Assembly (NCBI RefSeq): GCF_900091585.1
Contig: NZ_FMHT01000003.1
Location: forward strand, 62,001-126,000
DNA from: Micromonospora nigra
GTDB taxonomy: Bacteria > Actinomycetota > Actinomycetes > Mycobacteriales > Micromonosporaceae
Reading direction: 5' to 3'
DNA length: 64,000 nt
The position numbers and the translations under genes are program-made. The first letter of the stretch is position 1. Each line of letters opens with the position of its first letter. The notes under the pieces were generated by a model. That model worked only from the letters and a program-made list of their open reading frames with translations, was not told where the DNA came from and made no database searches. Shown here one piece after another: positions 1-8,703 of the stretch.

Positions 1-1
1 G

Positions 2-1207
2 CACCTGCGGGACAGGATCTCGCGGTGGAACCTCAAGCCCGAGATCGACACGCTCCGCCAGGAGGACGGCAAGTTCTACCTGCTGCCCGGGCTGCACGAG
101 AAGCCCTGGCACGACTACTCGCTGGCGGTACGCACCGACGTGCTCGACGAACTCGGGCTGGCCGTCCCGAGGACCTGGGACGACCTGTACACCGTGCTCA
201 AGGCGATGAAGGCGAGGTATCCGGACACCTACCCGTTCTCGGACCGCTGGAGCAAGCCCAACCCCGGGGGCAACCTGCTGAACCTGCTGGCCGTGTCGTA
301 CGGGCTGCAGGGCGCCGGCTGGAACTTCCAGCACACCAGTTGGAACGCCGAGACCGGGACGTTCGAGTACACCGGCGCCACCGAGAGGTACAAGCAGATG
401 CTGCAGTACCTCAACAAACTCGTCACCGAGGGGCTGCTCGACCCGGAGAGCTTCACCCAGACCGACGACCAGGCCCGGCAGAAGCTCGCCAACGGCAAGT
501 CCTTCGTCATCAGCGCGAACGCGCAGGTCGTGGTCAACGACTACCGGCCGGACCTGGCACAGACCAACCCCGCCGCGACGATTGCCAAGATCCCGCTGCC
601 GATCGGCCCCGCCGGTGAGATCAACCCGGCCAGCCGGCTGGAGAACGGCATGATGATCTCCTCGAAGGCCCGCGAGGACAAGAACTTCGTCGCCATGATG
701 CAGTTCATCGACTGGCTGTGGTATTCCGACGCCGGCCAGGAGTTCGCGAAGTGGGGCGTCGAGGGCACGACCTTCGTGCGGGACGCCGCCGGCAAGCCCA
801 CGCTGGCCCCCGACGTCAACGTCATCGGTCTCAACCCCGACGCGCCCAAGCACCTGCAGAAGGACTTCGGCTTCTACAACGGGGTGTTCGCCTACGGCGG
901 CAAGCCCGAGCTGGTGCAGGGGTTCTTCTCCGCCGAGGAGCAGCAGTTCCAACAGGTGATGAACGCCCGTACGCCGATCGCCGTGCCACCGCCGTACCCG
1001 TTCTCCGACGCCGAACGGGAGCAGGCGTCGCTGTGGGAGACGCCGCTGCGCGACCACGTCACCCAGGCGTCCCTGCAGTTCATCCTCGGCCAGCGCGACT
1101 TCGGCCGGTGGGACGCCTACCTGGCCGAACTGAAGGGCAAGAACCACGACGCCTACCTGGAGATGGTCCACAAGGCCCACGACCGCTACCGCAAGGCCAA
1201 CAGCTGA
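2..1207 (+). CDS. Sugar ABC transporter substrate-binding protein (5' end missing)
   Basis: Reading frame open from the left edge, ending with TGA at 1205-1207, so the N-terminus (signal peptide and first lobe) lies outside the window. The visible ~400 residues look like the large LplA/family-1 extracellular solute-binding proteins: 'LDELGLAVPRTWDDLYTVLKAMK' type text near the start, and the C-terminal pattern of aromatic-rich helices typical of oligosaccharide binders. It would capture xylo-oligosaccharides or a related sugar for an ABC importer whose permeases are presumably just upstream. The genes that follow (GH39, YesL-like, GH67) point to glucuronoxylan fragments as ligand; this is inferred from context. 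Family call is firm, ligand is not. Confidence 0.85.
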   Translation, partial: HLRDRISRWNLKPEIDTLRQEDGKFYLLPGLHEKPWHDYSLAVRTDVLDELGLAVPRTWDDLYTVLKAMKARYPDTYPFSDRWSKPNPGGNLLNLLAVSYGLQGAGWNFQHTSWNAETGTFEYTGATERYKQMLQYLNKLVTEGLLDPESFTQTDDQARQKLANGKSFVISANAQVVVNDYRPDLAQTNPAATIAKIPLPIGPAGEINPASRLENGMMISSKAREDKNFVAMMQFIDWLWYSDAGQEFAKWGVEGTTFVRDAAGKPTLAPDVNVIGLNPDAPKHLQKDFGFYNGVFAYGGKPELVQGFFSAEEQQFQQVMNARTPIAVPPPYPFSDAEREQASLWETPLRDHVTQASLQFILGQRDFGRWDAYLAELKGKNHDAYLEMVHKAHDRYRKANS

Positions 1208-1212
1208 CCGAC

Positions 1213-1248
1213 GCCGGTCCGGCGTGCCCCGGGGCACGCCGGACCGGC
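1213..1248. terminator. 36-bp perfect palindrome after the binding-protein gene
   Basis: Two 18-base arms (1213-1230 and 1231-1248) are exact reverse complements with no unpaired loop. It begins 5 bases after the stop codon of the binding protein and lies 40 bases before the GH39 start. There is no T-run. Intercistronic hairpins after ABC binding-protein genes commonly protect the upstream mRNA or partly terminate, giving more binding protein than downstream enzyme; that role is inferred. Confidence 0.6.
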
Positions 1249-1288
1249 CGGCCTTACCCGGACGACGCACCGAGCACGAGGGACGACG

Positions 1289-2878
1289 ATGCGGATCACC
1301 GTTGCGGAGCACCCCCACGCCCGACTGTCCGACGCCTGGCGGTTCGCCGTGGGCACCGGCCGGTTCGACCTGGCCCTTCGGCGCGACTACCAGGAGTCGC
1401 TCGCCCTCGTCCAACGCGACATCGGGTTCCGGCACATCCGTGGGCACGGGCTGTTCAGCGACGGGGTCGGCATCCACCGCCCGTACGAGTACCGGGGCGA
1501 GCGGCACGTCCGGCACGCCTTCACCTACCTCGACCAGGTGGTCGACGCGTACCTCGACCTGGGGGTGCGGCCCTTCCTGGAACTGGGCTTCATGCCCTCG
1601 GGTCTGGCCAGCGGCGAGCAGACGGTGTTCTGGTGGCAGGGCAACGTGACACCACCACGCTCGTACGGGCAGTGGGCCGACCTCGTCCGGGCCACCGTCG
1701 GCCACCTCGTCGACCGGTACGGCCTCGACGAGGTGCGCGGCTGGCCGATCGAGGTGTGGAACGAACCCGACCTGACGGAGTTCTGGCAGGGTGCGGACGC
1801 CGACGCCTACCACCGGCTGTACGAGGTGAGCGCACACGCGGTCAAGGAGGTGGACGCCGCGCTCCAGGTCGGCGGCCCGGCGCTGTCCCCCGGCGCCGAC
1901 GACGACTGGCTGCCCCGGTTCGCCGAGTTCGTCGACGCCCGTTCGGTGCCGGTGGACTTCGTCAGCCGGCACGCGTACACCTCGGGACCGGCCCGGCACG
2001 TGCCGTTCGGCGTCCACCAGAGGCTGGCCCCGGCGCGGCGGCTGCTGGAGCAGTTCGCCAGCCCACGCCGGCAGCTCGCGGGCACCTGCCTGGCGGGGCT
2101 GCCGGTGCACGTCACCGAGTTCAACTCCTCCTACCGGCCGGACAACCCGATCCACGACACCGCGTTCCACGCCGCCTACCTCGCTCCGGTGCTGGCCGGC
2201 GGGGGCGACCTGGTCGACTCCTTCGCGTACTGGACGTTCAGCGACGTGTTCGAGGAGGTGGGGATCCCCACGGCGCTGTTCCACGGCGGCTTCGGCCTGC
2301 TCACCCACCGCCAGGTCAGAAAGCCCACCTACCACCTGTACGCCTTCATGGCCCGCCTCGGTGACCAGGTGCTCGCCCGGGGCCCCGACCACCTGGTCAC
2401 CCGCGACGACACCGGGCGGGTGTCCGTGCTGGCCTGGGCGCCGGTCGACGTCACCGGGCGCGACCCCGTCGACGGGCACGCCGTACGCCTGTCCCTGCCG
2501 GTGCCCGGCGCCCACACCGCCTTCCTGCTGCGCTCCTCGGTCAGCGATGAGGCGGGCAACGCGTGGCGGGCCTGGGGTGAGCTGGGCCGGCCGGCCGCCC
2601 CCACCCCCCGGCAACTGGACGTGCTGCGCCAGGCCGCCGAGCCGGTCCGCCGGCACGCGTCGCTGCCGGTGGTGGCCGGCCGCGTCGCACTGGACCTGCA
2701 TCTGAACCGGCACGAGGTGACCCTCGCGGAGGTGACGCCGGTGGTCGACGAGACGCCGCCGTGGTGGGACGAGGCCCGGTTGCTCGGCACCGACGACCCG
2801 GCCGCGACGCATCGCCGGATCACCGCGGCACCGGACCGCCAGGTCACCACGGCACCGGGCCCGGCGGGGACGGCGTGA
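1289..2878 (+). CDS. GH39-type beta-xylosidase
   Basis: 529-residue intracellular (no signal peptide) glycoside hydrolase resembling family GH39 xylan 1,4-beta-xylosidases. Residues 1-350 form the (beta/alpha)8 part: the acid/base glutamate is E159 in 'EVWNEPD' and the nucleophile is E277 in 'HVTEFNSS', the spacing expected for clan GH-A. A beta-rich C-terminal region follows. It would release xylose from xylo-oligosaccharides imported by the transporter encoded upstream. The ATG at 1289 is preceded by a GAGG sequence. Its stop overlaps the GTG of the next gene, so it is translationally linked to it. An L-iduronidase-like member of the same family is possible but unlikely here. Confidence 0.88.
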   Translation: MRITVAEHPHARLSDAWRFAVGTGRFDLALRRDYQESLALVQRDIGFRHIRGHGLFSDGVGIHRPYEYRGERHVRHAFTYLDQVVDAYLDLGVRPFLELGFMPSGLASGEQTVFWWQGNVTPPRSYGQWADLVRATVGHLVDRYGLDEVRGWPIEVWNEPDLTEFWQGADADAYHRLYEVSAHAVKEVDAALQVGGPALSPGADDDWLPRFAEFVDARSVPVDFVSRHAYTSGPARHVPFGVHQRLAPARRLLEQFASPRRQLAGTCLAGLPVHVTEFNSSYRPDNPIHDTAFHAAYLAPVLAGGGDLVDSFAYWTFSDVFEEVGIPTALFHGGFGLLTHRQVRKPTYHLYAFMARLGDQVLARGPDHLVTRDDTGRVSVLAWAPVDVTGRDPVDGHAVRLSLPVPGAHTAFLLRSSVSDEAGNAWRAWGELGRPAAPTPRQLDVLRQAAEPVRRHASLPVVAGRVALDLHLNRHEVTLAEVTPVVDETPPWWDEARLLGTDDPAATHRRITAAPDRQVTTAPGPAGTA

Positions 2879-3558
2879 GCACCGCCGCCGGGCACCAGGT
2901 CGGCGACGGACCGCTGTCGCGTGCCGCCGCGCTGGTCTACACGCTGCTCGTGGTCGAGCTGTTGTTGCTGGTCGGCGCGGCCCCCGGCCTGGTCGCGCTG
3001 GTCGCGCTGGACCGGCACGTGAGCAATCTGCCGCTGGTCGCGCTCTGCGCGGTACCGCTCGGCCCCGCGCTGTCCGCCGCGGTGTACACGCTGCACCACC
3101 AACATCCCGACACGACCGACCTGCACCCGTGGCGGCGGTTCCGGCGCGGCTACCGGGCCAACCTGGGTGGCGCGCTGCTGGTCTGCGTACCGCTGTTGCT
3201 GTGGCTGACCGTCATCGCGGTCAACCTCGCCCACCTGCCGGTGGCGGGGGTGCCCGGCTGGTGGGCCGTACCGTTGGCGCTGGTCGGTGTGAGCGTGACC
3301 CTGGTCGGGGCGAACGCCCTGGTCATCACCTCGCTGTTCACCTTCCGGCGCCGCGACGTCGTCCGGCTCGCCGGGTACTTCCTCGTCCGCTGCCCGGGCG
3401 GCACGCTCACCAACGCCTGCCTGCTCGCGGGCACGGTCGGGCTGACGGTGCTCACCTCCGAGGCGGTGGTGGCGGCGCTGGGCTCGGTGCTGGTTCTGGC
3501 GGTCCTGCGCGGCAGCGCACCGATGGTCGCCGCGATCCGGAAGGAATTCACGTGCTGA
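2875..3558 (+). CDS. DUF624/YesL-like integral membrane protein
   Basis: 227-residue hydrophobic protein starting at the GTG that overlaps the upstream TGA (GTGA). Four to six membrane segments are visible (for example 'LVYTLLVVELLLLVGAA', 'LLVCVPLLLWLTVIAV', 'WWAVPLALVGVSVTLVG'), with a basic loop 'WRRFRRGYR' in the middle. This matches DUF624 (YesL) proteins, which sit in sugar-utilisation operons beside LplABC-type transporters and polysaccharide lyase or xylanase genes; their biochemical role is unknown. It overlaps the next gene by 7 bases, so it belongs to the xylan operon. Confidence 0.75.
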   Translation: MSTAAGHQVGDGPLSRAAALVYTLLVVELLLLVGAAPGLVALVALDRHVSNLPLVALCAVPLGPALSAAVYTLHHQHPDTTDLHPWRRFRRGYRANLGGALLVCVPLLLWLTVIAVNLAHLPVAGVPGWWAVPLALVGVSVTLVGANALVITSLFTFRRRDVVRLAGYFLVRCPGGTLTNACLLAGTVGLTVLTSEAVVAALGSVLVLAVLRGSAPMVAAIRKEFTC

Positions 3559-5603
3559 CCGACGGTCCGCCGCCGGGGGTGCACGCCGCCTGGCTACCGG
3601 CGGAGGCGTTCCACGCCGTCGGGTCGCGCCGGGTCATGGTGCACGGCGCCGGATCGCTGGTGGACACCGTCCGCGAGGAGGTCGTCGCGGCCTGCGCGCG
3701 CCACGGTGGCCGGCTCGGGGGCCGGGGCCGCGGGGCGGACCTGGTGCTCGCGCTGCGCGGCGTCGGCCCGCCCCCCGTGCCGGCGGCGCGGGCCGCGCTG
3801 GCTCGGGCGCAGGGCGTGGCCGGCGACGGGCTGGGTGGGGAGGGCTTCCTGCTGGTCCGCGCCGACGGGGTCACGGTGGTCCTCGCCGACGCCCCGGCCG
3901 GCCTGCTGTACGGGCTGTTCTACGTGGTCCGCCTCGGCGAGGCGGCCTTCACGGGGGACCTGCCGGTGGCCCGGCACCGGCCGGCGACGGCGCTGCGGAT
4001 GCTGGACCACTGGGACAACGTGGACGTCCACCCGGTGATGGGGCAGGTGGAGCGGGGCTACGCCGGCGGATCGATCTTCTGGCGGGCCGGGGCGGCGCGC
4101 GGCGACACCGCGCGGGTGCGCGCGTACGGCCGGCTGTTGGCTGCCTGCGGGGTCAACGCGGTGGCGGTCAACAACGTCAACGTGCACGCCACGGAGGCCC
4201 GGCTGCTGACCGACCGGCTCGGCGAGGTGGCCGCGATCGCGGACGTGCTGCGCCCCTACGGGGTGCGGGTGCACCTGTCCGTCGGCTTCGCCTCTTCCGT
4301 CGCCCTCGGTGGCCTGCCGACGGCCGACCCGGCCGACGAGCGGGTGCGGGCATGGTGGGCGGCCACCACCCGGGCGGTGTACGCGCTGATCCCCGACTTC
4401 GGCGGGTACGTGGTGAAGGCCGACTCGGAGGGGCAGCCGGGTCCGTTCGCGTACGGGCGGGACCACGCCGACGGGGCGAACGTACTGGCCGAGGCGCTCG
4501 CCCCGCACGGGGGTGTGGTGCACTGGCGGGCCTTCGTCTACGACCACCGGCAGGACTGGCGGGACCGGTCCACCGACCGGGCGCGGGCCGCCTACGACCA
4601 CTTCGCGCCGTTGGACGGGCGGTTCCGGGACAACGTGGTGCTCCAGGTGAAGTGCGGGCCGATCGACTTCCAGGCGCGGGAGCCGGTGTCGCCGGTGATC
4701 GCGGCCATGCCGGCCACCCGGGTGGCGGTGGAGGTCCAGGTGACCCAGGAGTACACCGGGCAGCAGCGGCACGTGTGCTACCTGGGTCCCTGTTGGAGTG
4801 AGGTGCTCCGGTTCGCGCCATGGGGGCCGGACGGGCCCACCGTCGCCGCGATCACGGCCCGGGGCGGGCTGGTGGGGGTGTCCAACGTGGGCGACGACCC
4901 GTTCTGGACCGGCCACCCACTGGCGCAGGCCAACCTCTACGCGTTCGGTCGGCTCGCCTGGGATCCGACGCTGGCGCCGCGCACCGTGCTCGACGAGTGG
5001 ATCTCGTTGACCTTCCCGCCGGGCACCACCGCCCACCCGGCGCTGGTGCGCCGGACTCTGCACGAGGTCATGGACGACTCGTGGCGCACGTACGAGCGGT
5101 ACACCGCGCCGCTGGGGGTGGGGTTCATGGTCCGGCCGGGGGACCACTACGGGCCGGACGTCGACGGGTACGAGTACACGCCGTGGGGCACCTACCACTT
5201 CGCGGACCGGGACGGGGTGGGGGTGGACCGCACCCGCGCGACGGGGACCGGGTTCACCGGCCAGTATCCCGAGCCCTGGCGGGAGGTCTACGAGTCGCGG
5301 GAGCGGTGCCCCGACGAACTGCTGCTGTTCTTCCACCACGTGCCGTACGGGCACGTGCTGCACAGCGGCAGCACGGTCATCCAGCACATCTACGACACGC
5401 ACTTCGCCGGGGTGGCCGAGGTGGAGGCGACGTGCCGGCGGTGGCGGCGGCTGTCCGGGCTGGTCGATCCGGTGCTGCACGCCCGGGTGACCGAGCGCCT
5501 GGCCGAGCAGGTGCGCTGCGCGCGGGAGTGGCGGGACCAGGTCAACGCGTACTTCCACCGCAAGTCCGGGGTGCCGGACGCGGGTGGCCGGCAGATCCAC
5601 TGA
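3552..5603 (+). CDS. GH67 alpha-glucuronidase
   Basis: 683 residues from the GTG at 3552, the normal length of the family. It removes 4-O-methyl-glucuronic acid from the non-reducing end xylose of aldouronic acids, inside the cell. Catalytic residues can be placed: the acid E293 in 'ADSEGQPGP', and the two general-base carboxylates D372 in 'GPIDFQ' and E400 in 'QEYTG', exactly 28 residues apart as in characterised GH67 enzymes (D365/E393 in Cellvibrio GlcA67A). No signal peptide, so the substrate must be imported. It overlaps the membrane protein gene by 7 bases and ends the operon. A longer in-frame extension upstream of 3552 has no support. Confidence 0.95.
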   Translation: MLTDGPPPGVHAAWLPAEAFHAVGSRRVMVHGAGSLVDTVREEVVAACARHGGRLGGRGRGADLVLALRGVGPPPVPAARAALARAQGVAGDGLGGEGFLLVRADGVTVVLADAPAGLLYGLFYVVRLGEAAFTGDLPVARHRPATALRMLDHWDNVDVHPVMGQVERGYAGGSIFWRAGAARGDTARVRAYGRLLAACGVNAVAVNNVNVHATEARLLTDRLGEVAAIADVLRPYGVRVHLSVGFASSVALGGLPTADPADERVRAWWAATTRAVYALIPDFGGYVVKADSEGQPGPFAYGRDHADGANVLAEALAPHGGVVHWRAFVYDHRQDWRDRSTDRARAAYDHFAPLDGRFRDNVVLQVKCGPIDFQAREPVSPVIAAMPATRVAVEVQVTQEYTGQQRHVCYLGPCWSEVLRFAPWGPDGPTVAAITARGGLVGVSNVGDDPFWTGHPLAQANLYAFGRLAWDPTLAPRTVLDEWISLTFPPGTTAHPALVRRTLHEVMDDSWRTYERYTAPLGVGFMVRPGDHYGPDVDGYEYTPWGTYHFADRDGVGVDRTRATGTGFTGQYPEPWREVYESRERCPDELLLFFHHVPYGHVLHSGSTVIQHIYDTHFAGVAEVEATCRRWRRLSGLVDPVLHARVTERLAEQVRCAREWRDQVNAYFHRKSGVPDAGGRQIH

Positions 5604-5629
5604 CCTGCGCAGCCATCGTCCGTTACCAA

Positions 5630-5659
5630 TTGACAAAGTTTAGAACTTAAACTTAATCT
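5630..5659 (+). promoter_or_regulatory. Sigma-70-type promoter with a palindromic operator in the spacer
   Basis: TTGACA (5630-5635), an 18-base spacer and TAATCT (5654-5659) form a near-consensus housekeeping promoter about 70 bases before the cellulase start. The spacer is AT-rich, unlike its surroundings, and contains an inverted repeat with 7-base arms AAGTTTA (5636-5642) and TAAACTT (5648-5654) separated by GAACT. A repressor bound there would cover both hexamers. The regulator is not identified; a LacI regulator lies at 62197 and others are outside the window. Confidence 0.75.
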
Positions 5660-5725
5660 GCGATTCACTCGGTGGAGTCCGCCCGGCGGAACCACCTCAA
5701 CCGACAGTGAAGCGCGAGGAGCGTC

Positions 5726-7855
5726 ATGACCGGCCTTCGGAGCACGTTGAGACGAACACGGTGGCGGTTCGGCCTGGCCACGGGCGGCATCACCACGCTG
5801 ATGCTCGGCCTCGGCGTGGCCGTCGCGGGCAGCGCACAGGCAGCGGCGGGCTGCCGGGTGGACTACGCCGCGCCCAGCCAGTGGCCCGGCGGCTTCACCG
5901 CCAACGTCAGCGTCACCAACCTCGGCGACCCGGTCAACGGCTGGCGGCTGACCTGGCGCTTCCCGTCGGGCCAGCAGGTGACCCAGGCGTGGAACGCCAC
6001 GGTCACCTCCTCCGGCGCCGACGTCACCGCCACGAACGTCGGCTACAACGCCGCCATCGCCACCAACGGCACGGTCTCCTTCGGGTTCAACGGCTCCTGG
6101 ACCGGCGCCAACACCGCGCCGACCACGTTCGCCCTCAACGGCGTGACCTGCACCGGCCGCGTCGACGGCACCACGCCCCCGCCGAGCAGCCCGCCGCCGA
6201 GCACGCCGCCGCCGTCCACCCCGCCGCCCACCACCCCGCCACCCACCACTCCCCCGCCGACCGGCGACCCGATGGCGGCCGTCGCGGCCATGCAGCCCGG
6301 CTGGAACCTCGGCAACACCTTCGACTCGATCGGGGGCGACGAGACCGCCTGGGGCAACCCCCGGGTCACCCGCGCGCTGATCTCGAACATCAAGGACCAG
6401 GGCTTCAACAGCATCCGCATCCCGGTCACCTGGACCGAGCGCACCGGTCCCGCCCCCACCTACACCATCGACCCGACCTGGCTGAACCGGGTGAAGGAGG
6501 TGGTCGACTGGGCCCTCACCGAGGACCTCTACGTGATGATCAACATTCATCACGACTCGTGGCAGTGGATCTCGAACATGCCGGCCGACCGGGCGGGGGT
6601 ACTGGCCCGCTACAACGCCATCTGGACCCAGGTCACGTCGACGTTCCGCAACCACTCGCCGAAACTGACCTTCGAGAGCGTCAACGAGCCGCAGTTCACC
6701 AACAGCTCCGGTGACGCCCAGAACGCCGAGCTGCTGCACGAGCTGAACACGTCGTTCCACCGCATCGTGCGCCAGTCCGGCGGCGGCAACGCCACCCGCC
6801 TGCTCGTGCTGCCCACCCTGCACACCTCGTCCGACCAGGCCCGCGTCGACGAACTGGTCGCCACGATCGACCAGCTCGACGACCCCAACATCATCGCGAC
6901 CACGCACTTCTACGGTTACTGGCCGTTCAGCGTCAACGTCGCCGGCGGCACCCGCTTCGACGCCGTCGCCCAGCAGGATCTGGTCGACTCCTTCGACCGG
7001 GTGCACGACGCGTTCGTCGCGCGGGACATCCCCGTGATCATCGGCGAGTACGGGCTGCTCGGCTTCGACCGGCACACCGGCACCATCCAGCAGGGCGAGA
7101 AGCTCAAGTTCTTCGAGTTCCTCGGCCACCACGCCCGCAGCAGGCAGATCACCACCCAGCTGTGGGACAACGGGCAGCACCTCGACCGCACCAGCTTCGT
7201 GTGGAAGGACCCGGAGCTGTTCGCCCAGATCAAGTCGAGCTGGACCACCCGCTCCGGCACCGCGTCCACCGACCAGGTGTTCGTCGGGCGCACCGGCGGC
7301 GTGACCGCCAGGACGATCACGCTCAACCTCAACGGCACGACCTTCCAGAGCCTGCGGCACGGCAGCACGGATCTCGTCCGGGGCACCGACTACACGGTCT
7401 CGGGCAACCAGCTGACGCTGACCGCGTCCGCGCTGACCCGGCTGGTCGGCGACCGGGCGTACGGCGTCAACGCCGTCCTGCACGCCCGGTTCTCGGCCGG
7501 CAAGCCGTGGCGGATCAACGTGATCACGTACGACACCCCGGTGCTGCGGAACGCGACCGGCACGACGAGCGACTTCGCCGTCCCGACCACCTTCCGGGGC
7601 GACGTACTGGCCACCATGGAGGCGAAGTACGCCGACGGCAGCAACGCCGGCCCGCACAACTGGACGTCGTACAAGGAGTTCGACGTGACGTTCGCGCCGA
7701 ACTACGAGGACGGCACCATCGCCCTGAAGCCGGAGTTCTTCGCCGAGGTGCGCGGGGACGAGCCGGTGACCCTCACCTTCCACTTCTGGAGCGGCGCGAC
7801 GGTCACCTACCGGGTCACGAAGTCCGGCAGCAGCGTCACCGGCACCACCGCCTGA
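5726..7855 (+). CDS. Secreted cellulase: CBM2 - Pro/Thr linker - GH5 - C-terminal beta domain
   Basis: 709 residues. A signal peptide (about residues 1-39, ending 'GSAQA') is followed by a CBM2 cellulose-binding module (about 40-147, flanked by Cys residues, with surface Trp residues), a linker of repeated PPPST/PPPTT units (about 150-186) and a GH5 catalytic domain. Acid/base is E321 in 'SVNEPQ', nucleophile E441 in 'IIGEYG'; 'INIHHD' is also typical. The ~200 C-terminal residues ('VFVGRTGGVTARTI...') look like an X2/Ig-like module plus another beta-sandwich. It would cut cellulose or beta-glucan outside the cell. GAGGAG precedes the ATG. The gene has its own promoter at 5630, separate from the xylan operon. 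Confidence 0.93.
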   Translation: MTGLRSTLRRTRWRFGLATGGITTLMLGLGVAVAGSAQAAAGCRVDYAAPSQWPGGFTANVSVTNLGDPVNGWRLTWRFPSGQQVTQAWNATVTSSGADVTATNVGYNAAIATNGTVSFGFNGSWTGANTAPTTFALNGVTCTGRVDGTTPPPSSPPPSTPPPSTPPPTTPPPTTPPPTGDPMAAVAAMQPGWNLGNTFDSIGGDETAWGNPRVTRALISNIKDQGFNSIRIPVTWTERTGPAPTYTIDPTWLNRVKEVVDWALTEDLYVMINIHHDSWQWISNMPADRAGVLARYNAIWTQVTSTFRNHSPKLTFESVNEPQFTNSSGDAQNAELLHELNTSFHRIVRQSGGGNATRLLVLPTLHTSSDQARVDELVATIDQLDDPNIIATTHFYGYWPFSVNVAGGTRFDAVAQQDLVDSFDRVHDAFVARDIPVIIGEYGLLGFDRHTGTIQQGEKLKFFEFLGHHARSRQITTQLWDNGQHLDRTSFVWKDPELFAQIKSSWTTRSGTASTDQVFVGRTGGVTARTITLNLNGTTFQSLRHGSTDLVRGTDYTVSGNQLTLTASALTRLVGDRAYGVNAVLHARFSAGKPWRINVITYDTPVLRNATGTTSDFAVPTTFRGDVLATMEAKYADGSNAGPHNWTSYKEFDVTFAPNYEDGTIALKPEFFAEVRGDEPVTLTFHFWSGATVTYRVTKSGSSVTGTTA

Positions 7856-7857
7856 TC

Positions 7858-7893
7858 GGTCGGTCACGAGGCGGACGTACCTCGTGACCGACC
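7858..7893 (+). terminator. Transcription terminator hairpin after the cellulase gene
   Basis: Perfect inverted repeat with 14-base arms (7858-7871 and 7880-7893) and an 8-base loop, starting 3 bases past the stop codon. A second GC-rich hairpin (7903-7913 paired with 7916-7926, one G-T pair) follows directly. There is no U-run, which is usual for actinobacterial terminators. Confidence 0.75.
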
Positions 7894-8081
7894 CCACCGG
7901 CCGGCCGGCCCCGTTCGGGGTCGGCCGGCCGCGTCTCTTCCCGCCCGGGGTCGCGCGCCCGCGTGGCGCACCACCGGGTCACGCCGGCTACCGGCAACGC
8001 GCCCGCGTCGAGGCCGGAGCGTCGACGGGGACCGGAGCGTCGGAGGGCCAGCTCCGGCGGGGCAGGCTTGCCAGGAAGAAC

Positions 8082-8095
8082 TGAACGCTGGTTCA
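8082..8095. promoter_or_regulatory. Probable TetR operator upstream of the tetR-aidB pair
   Basis: TGAACGCTGGTTCA has exact 5-base arms TGAAC/GTTCA around a 4-base centre and ends 8 bases before the ATG of the TetR gene. Short palindromes with an AACN4GTT core at this position are typical autoregulatory TetR sites. The site would control both tetR and aidB, which overlap. Confidence 0.6.
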
Positions 8096-8103
8096 ATCCT
8101 TGG

Positions 8104-8703
8104 ATGGCGTACCGGACGACGGAGCGGGTCAGGGCCCGGCTCACCGCGTCCCGCGAACGGACGGTCGCGGCGGCGCTGGAGATCATGGCCGAGCACGGGT
8201 ACGCCGGCTGCACCGTCGCCGCCGTCGCCCAGCGCGCCGGCATGGCCACCGGCAGCGTCTACCGCCACTTCCCCACCAAGGGCGACCTGTTCGCCGAGGT
8301 GTTCCGCACCGCGTCGCAACGCGAGATCGACGCGGTCACCCGTGGGGCGGCCAGGCAGACCACGGCCGCCGCCCGGATGTCCGCCGTCGTGGCGACCTTC
8401 GCCGGGCGGGCGCTGCGGTCACCCCGCCTGGCGTACGCGCTGCTCGCCGAACCCGTGGACCCGGCCGTGGACGCGCAGCGCCTCGTCTTCCGCCGGGCGC
8501 ACGCCGACCTCGTCGCCGGCTTCGTGGCACAGGGCGTGGCGAGCGGCGAACTGCCCCCGCAGAATCCCGAGCTGACCGCCACCGCGCTCGTCGGTGCCCT
8601 CGCCGAGGCCATGGTCGGCCCGCTGGCCGCCGGGGTCGCGGGTCCGGACACCATCACGGAGCTGACCACGTTCATCCACCGCGCGCTGGGAGTGCCGACG
8701 TGA
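8104..8703 (+). CDS. TetR-family transcriptional regulator
   Basis: 199 residues with an N-terminal helix-turn-helix ('IMAEHGYAGCTVAAVAQRAGMATGSVYRHFPTK' region, about 20-55) and a variable ligand-binding C-terminal half. The ATG at 8104 is chosen over an in-frame start at 7963 because the palindrome 8082-8095 lies just upstream and family members start near 'RTRERLLAA'-like text. Its stop overlaps the GTG of the acyl-CoA dehydrogenase (GTGA), so it probably represses itself and that gene in response to an acyl-CoA or fatty-acid-like ligand. Ligand unknown. Confidence 0.88.
   Translation: MAYRTTERVRARLTASRERTVAAALEIMAEHGYAGCTVAAVAQRAGMATGSVYRHFPTKGDLFAEVFRTASQREIDAVTRGAARQTTAAARMSAVVATFAGRALRSPRLAYALLAEPVDPAVDAQRLVFRRAHADLVAGFVAQGVASGELPPQNPELTATALVGALAEAMVGPLAAGVAGPDTITELTTFIHRALGVPT

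Noticed and set aside
6174..6260. Tandem CCGCCG/ACC repeat
   Set aside because: It encodes the Pro/Thr linker between CBM2 and GH5, a normal feature of such enzymes, not a separate repeat element.
3594..7897. Very long minus-strand open frames (680 and 835 codons) opposite the alpha-glucuronidase and cellulase genes
   Set aside because: Low-complexity Arg/Gly/Val/His-rich translations without domains; they mirror the codon bias of the real genes on the plus strand.
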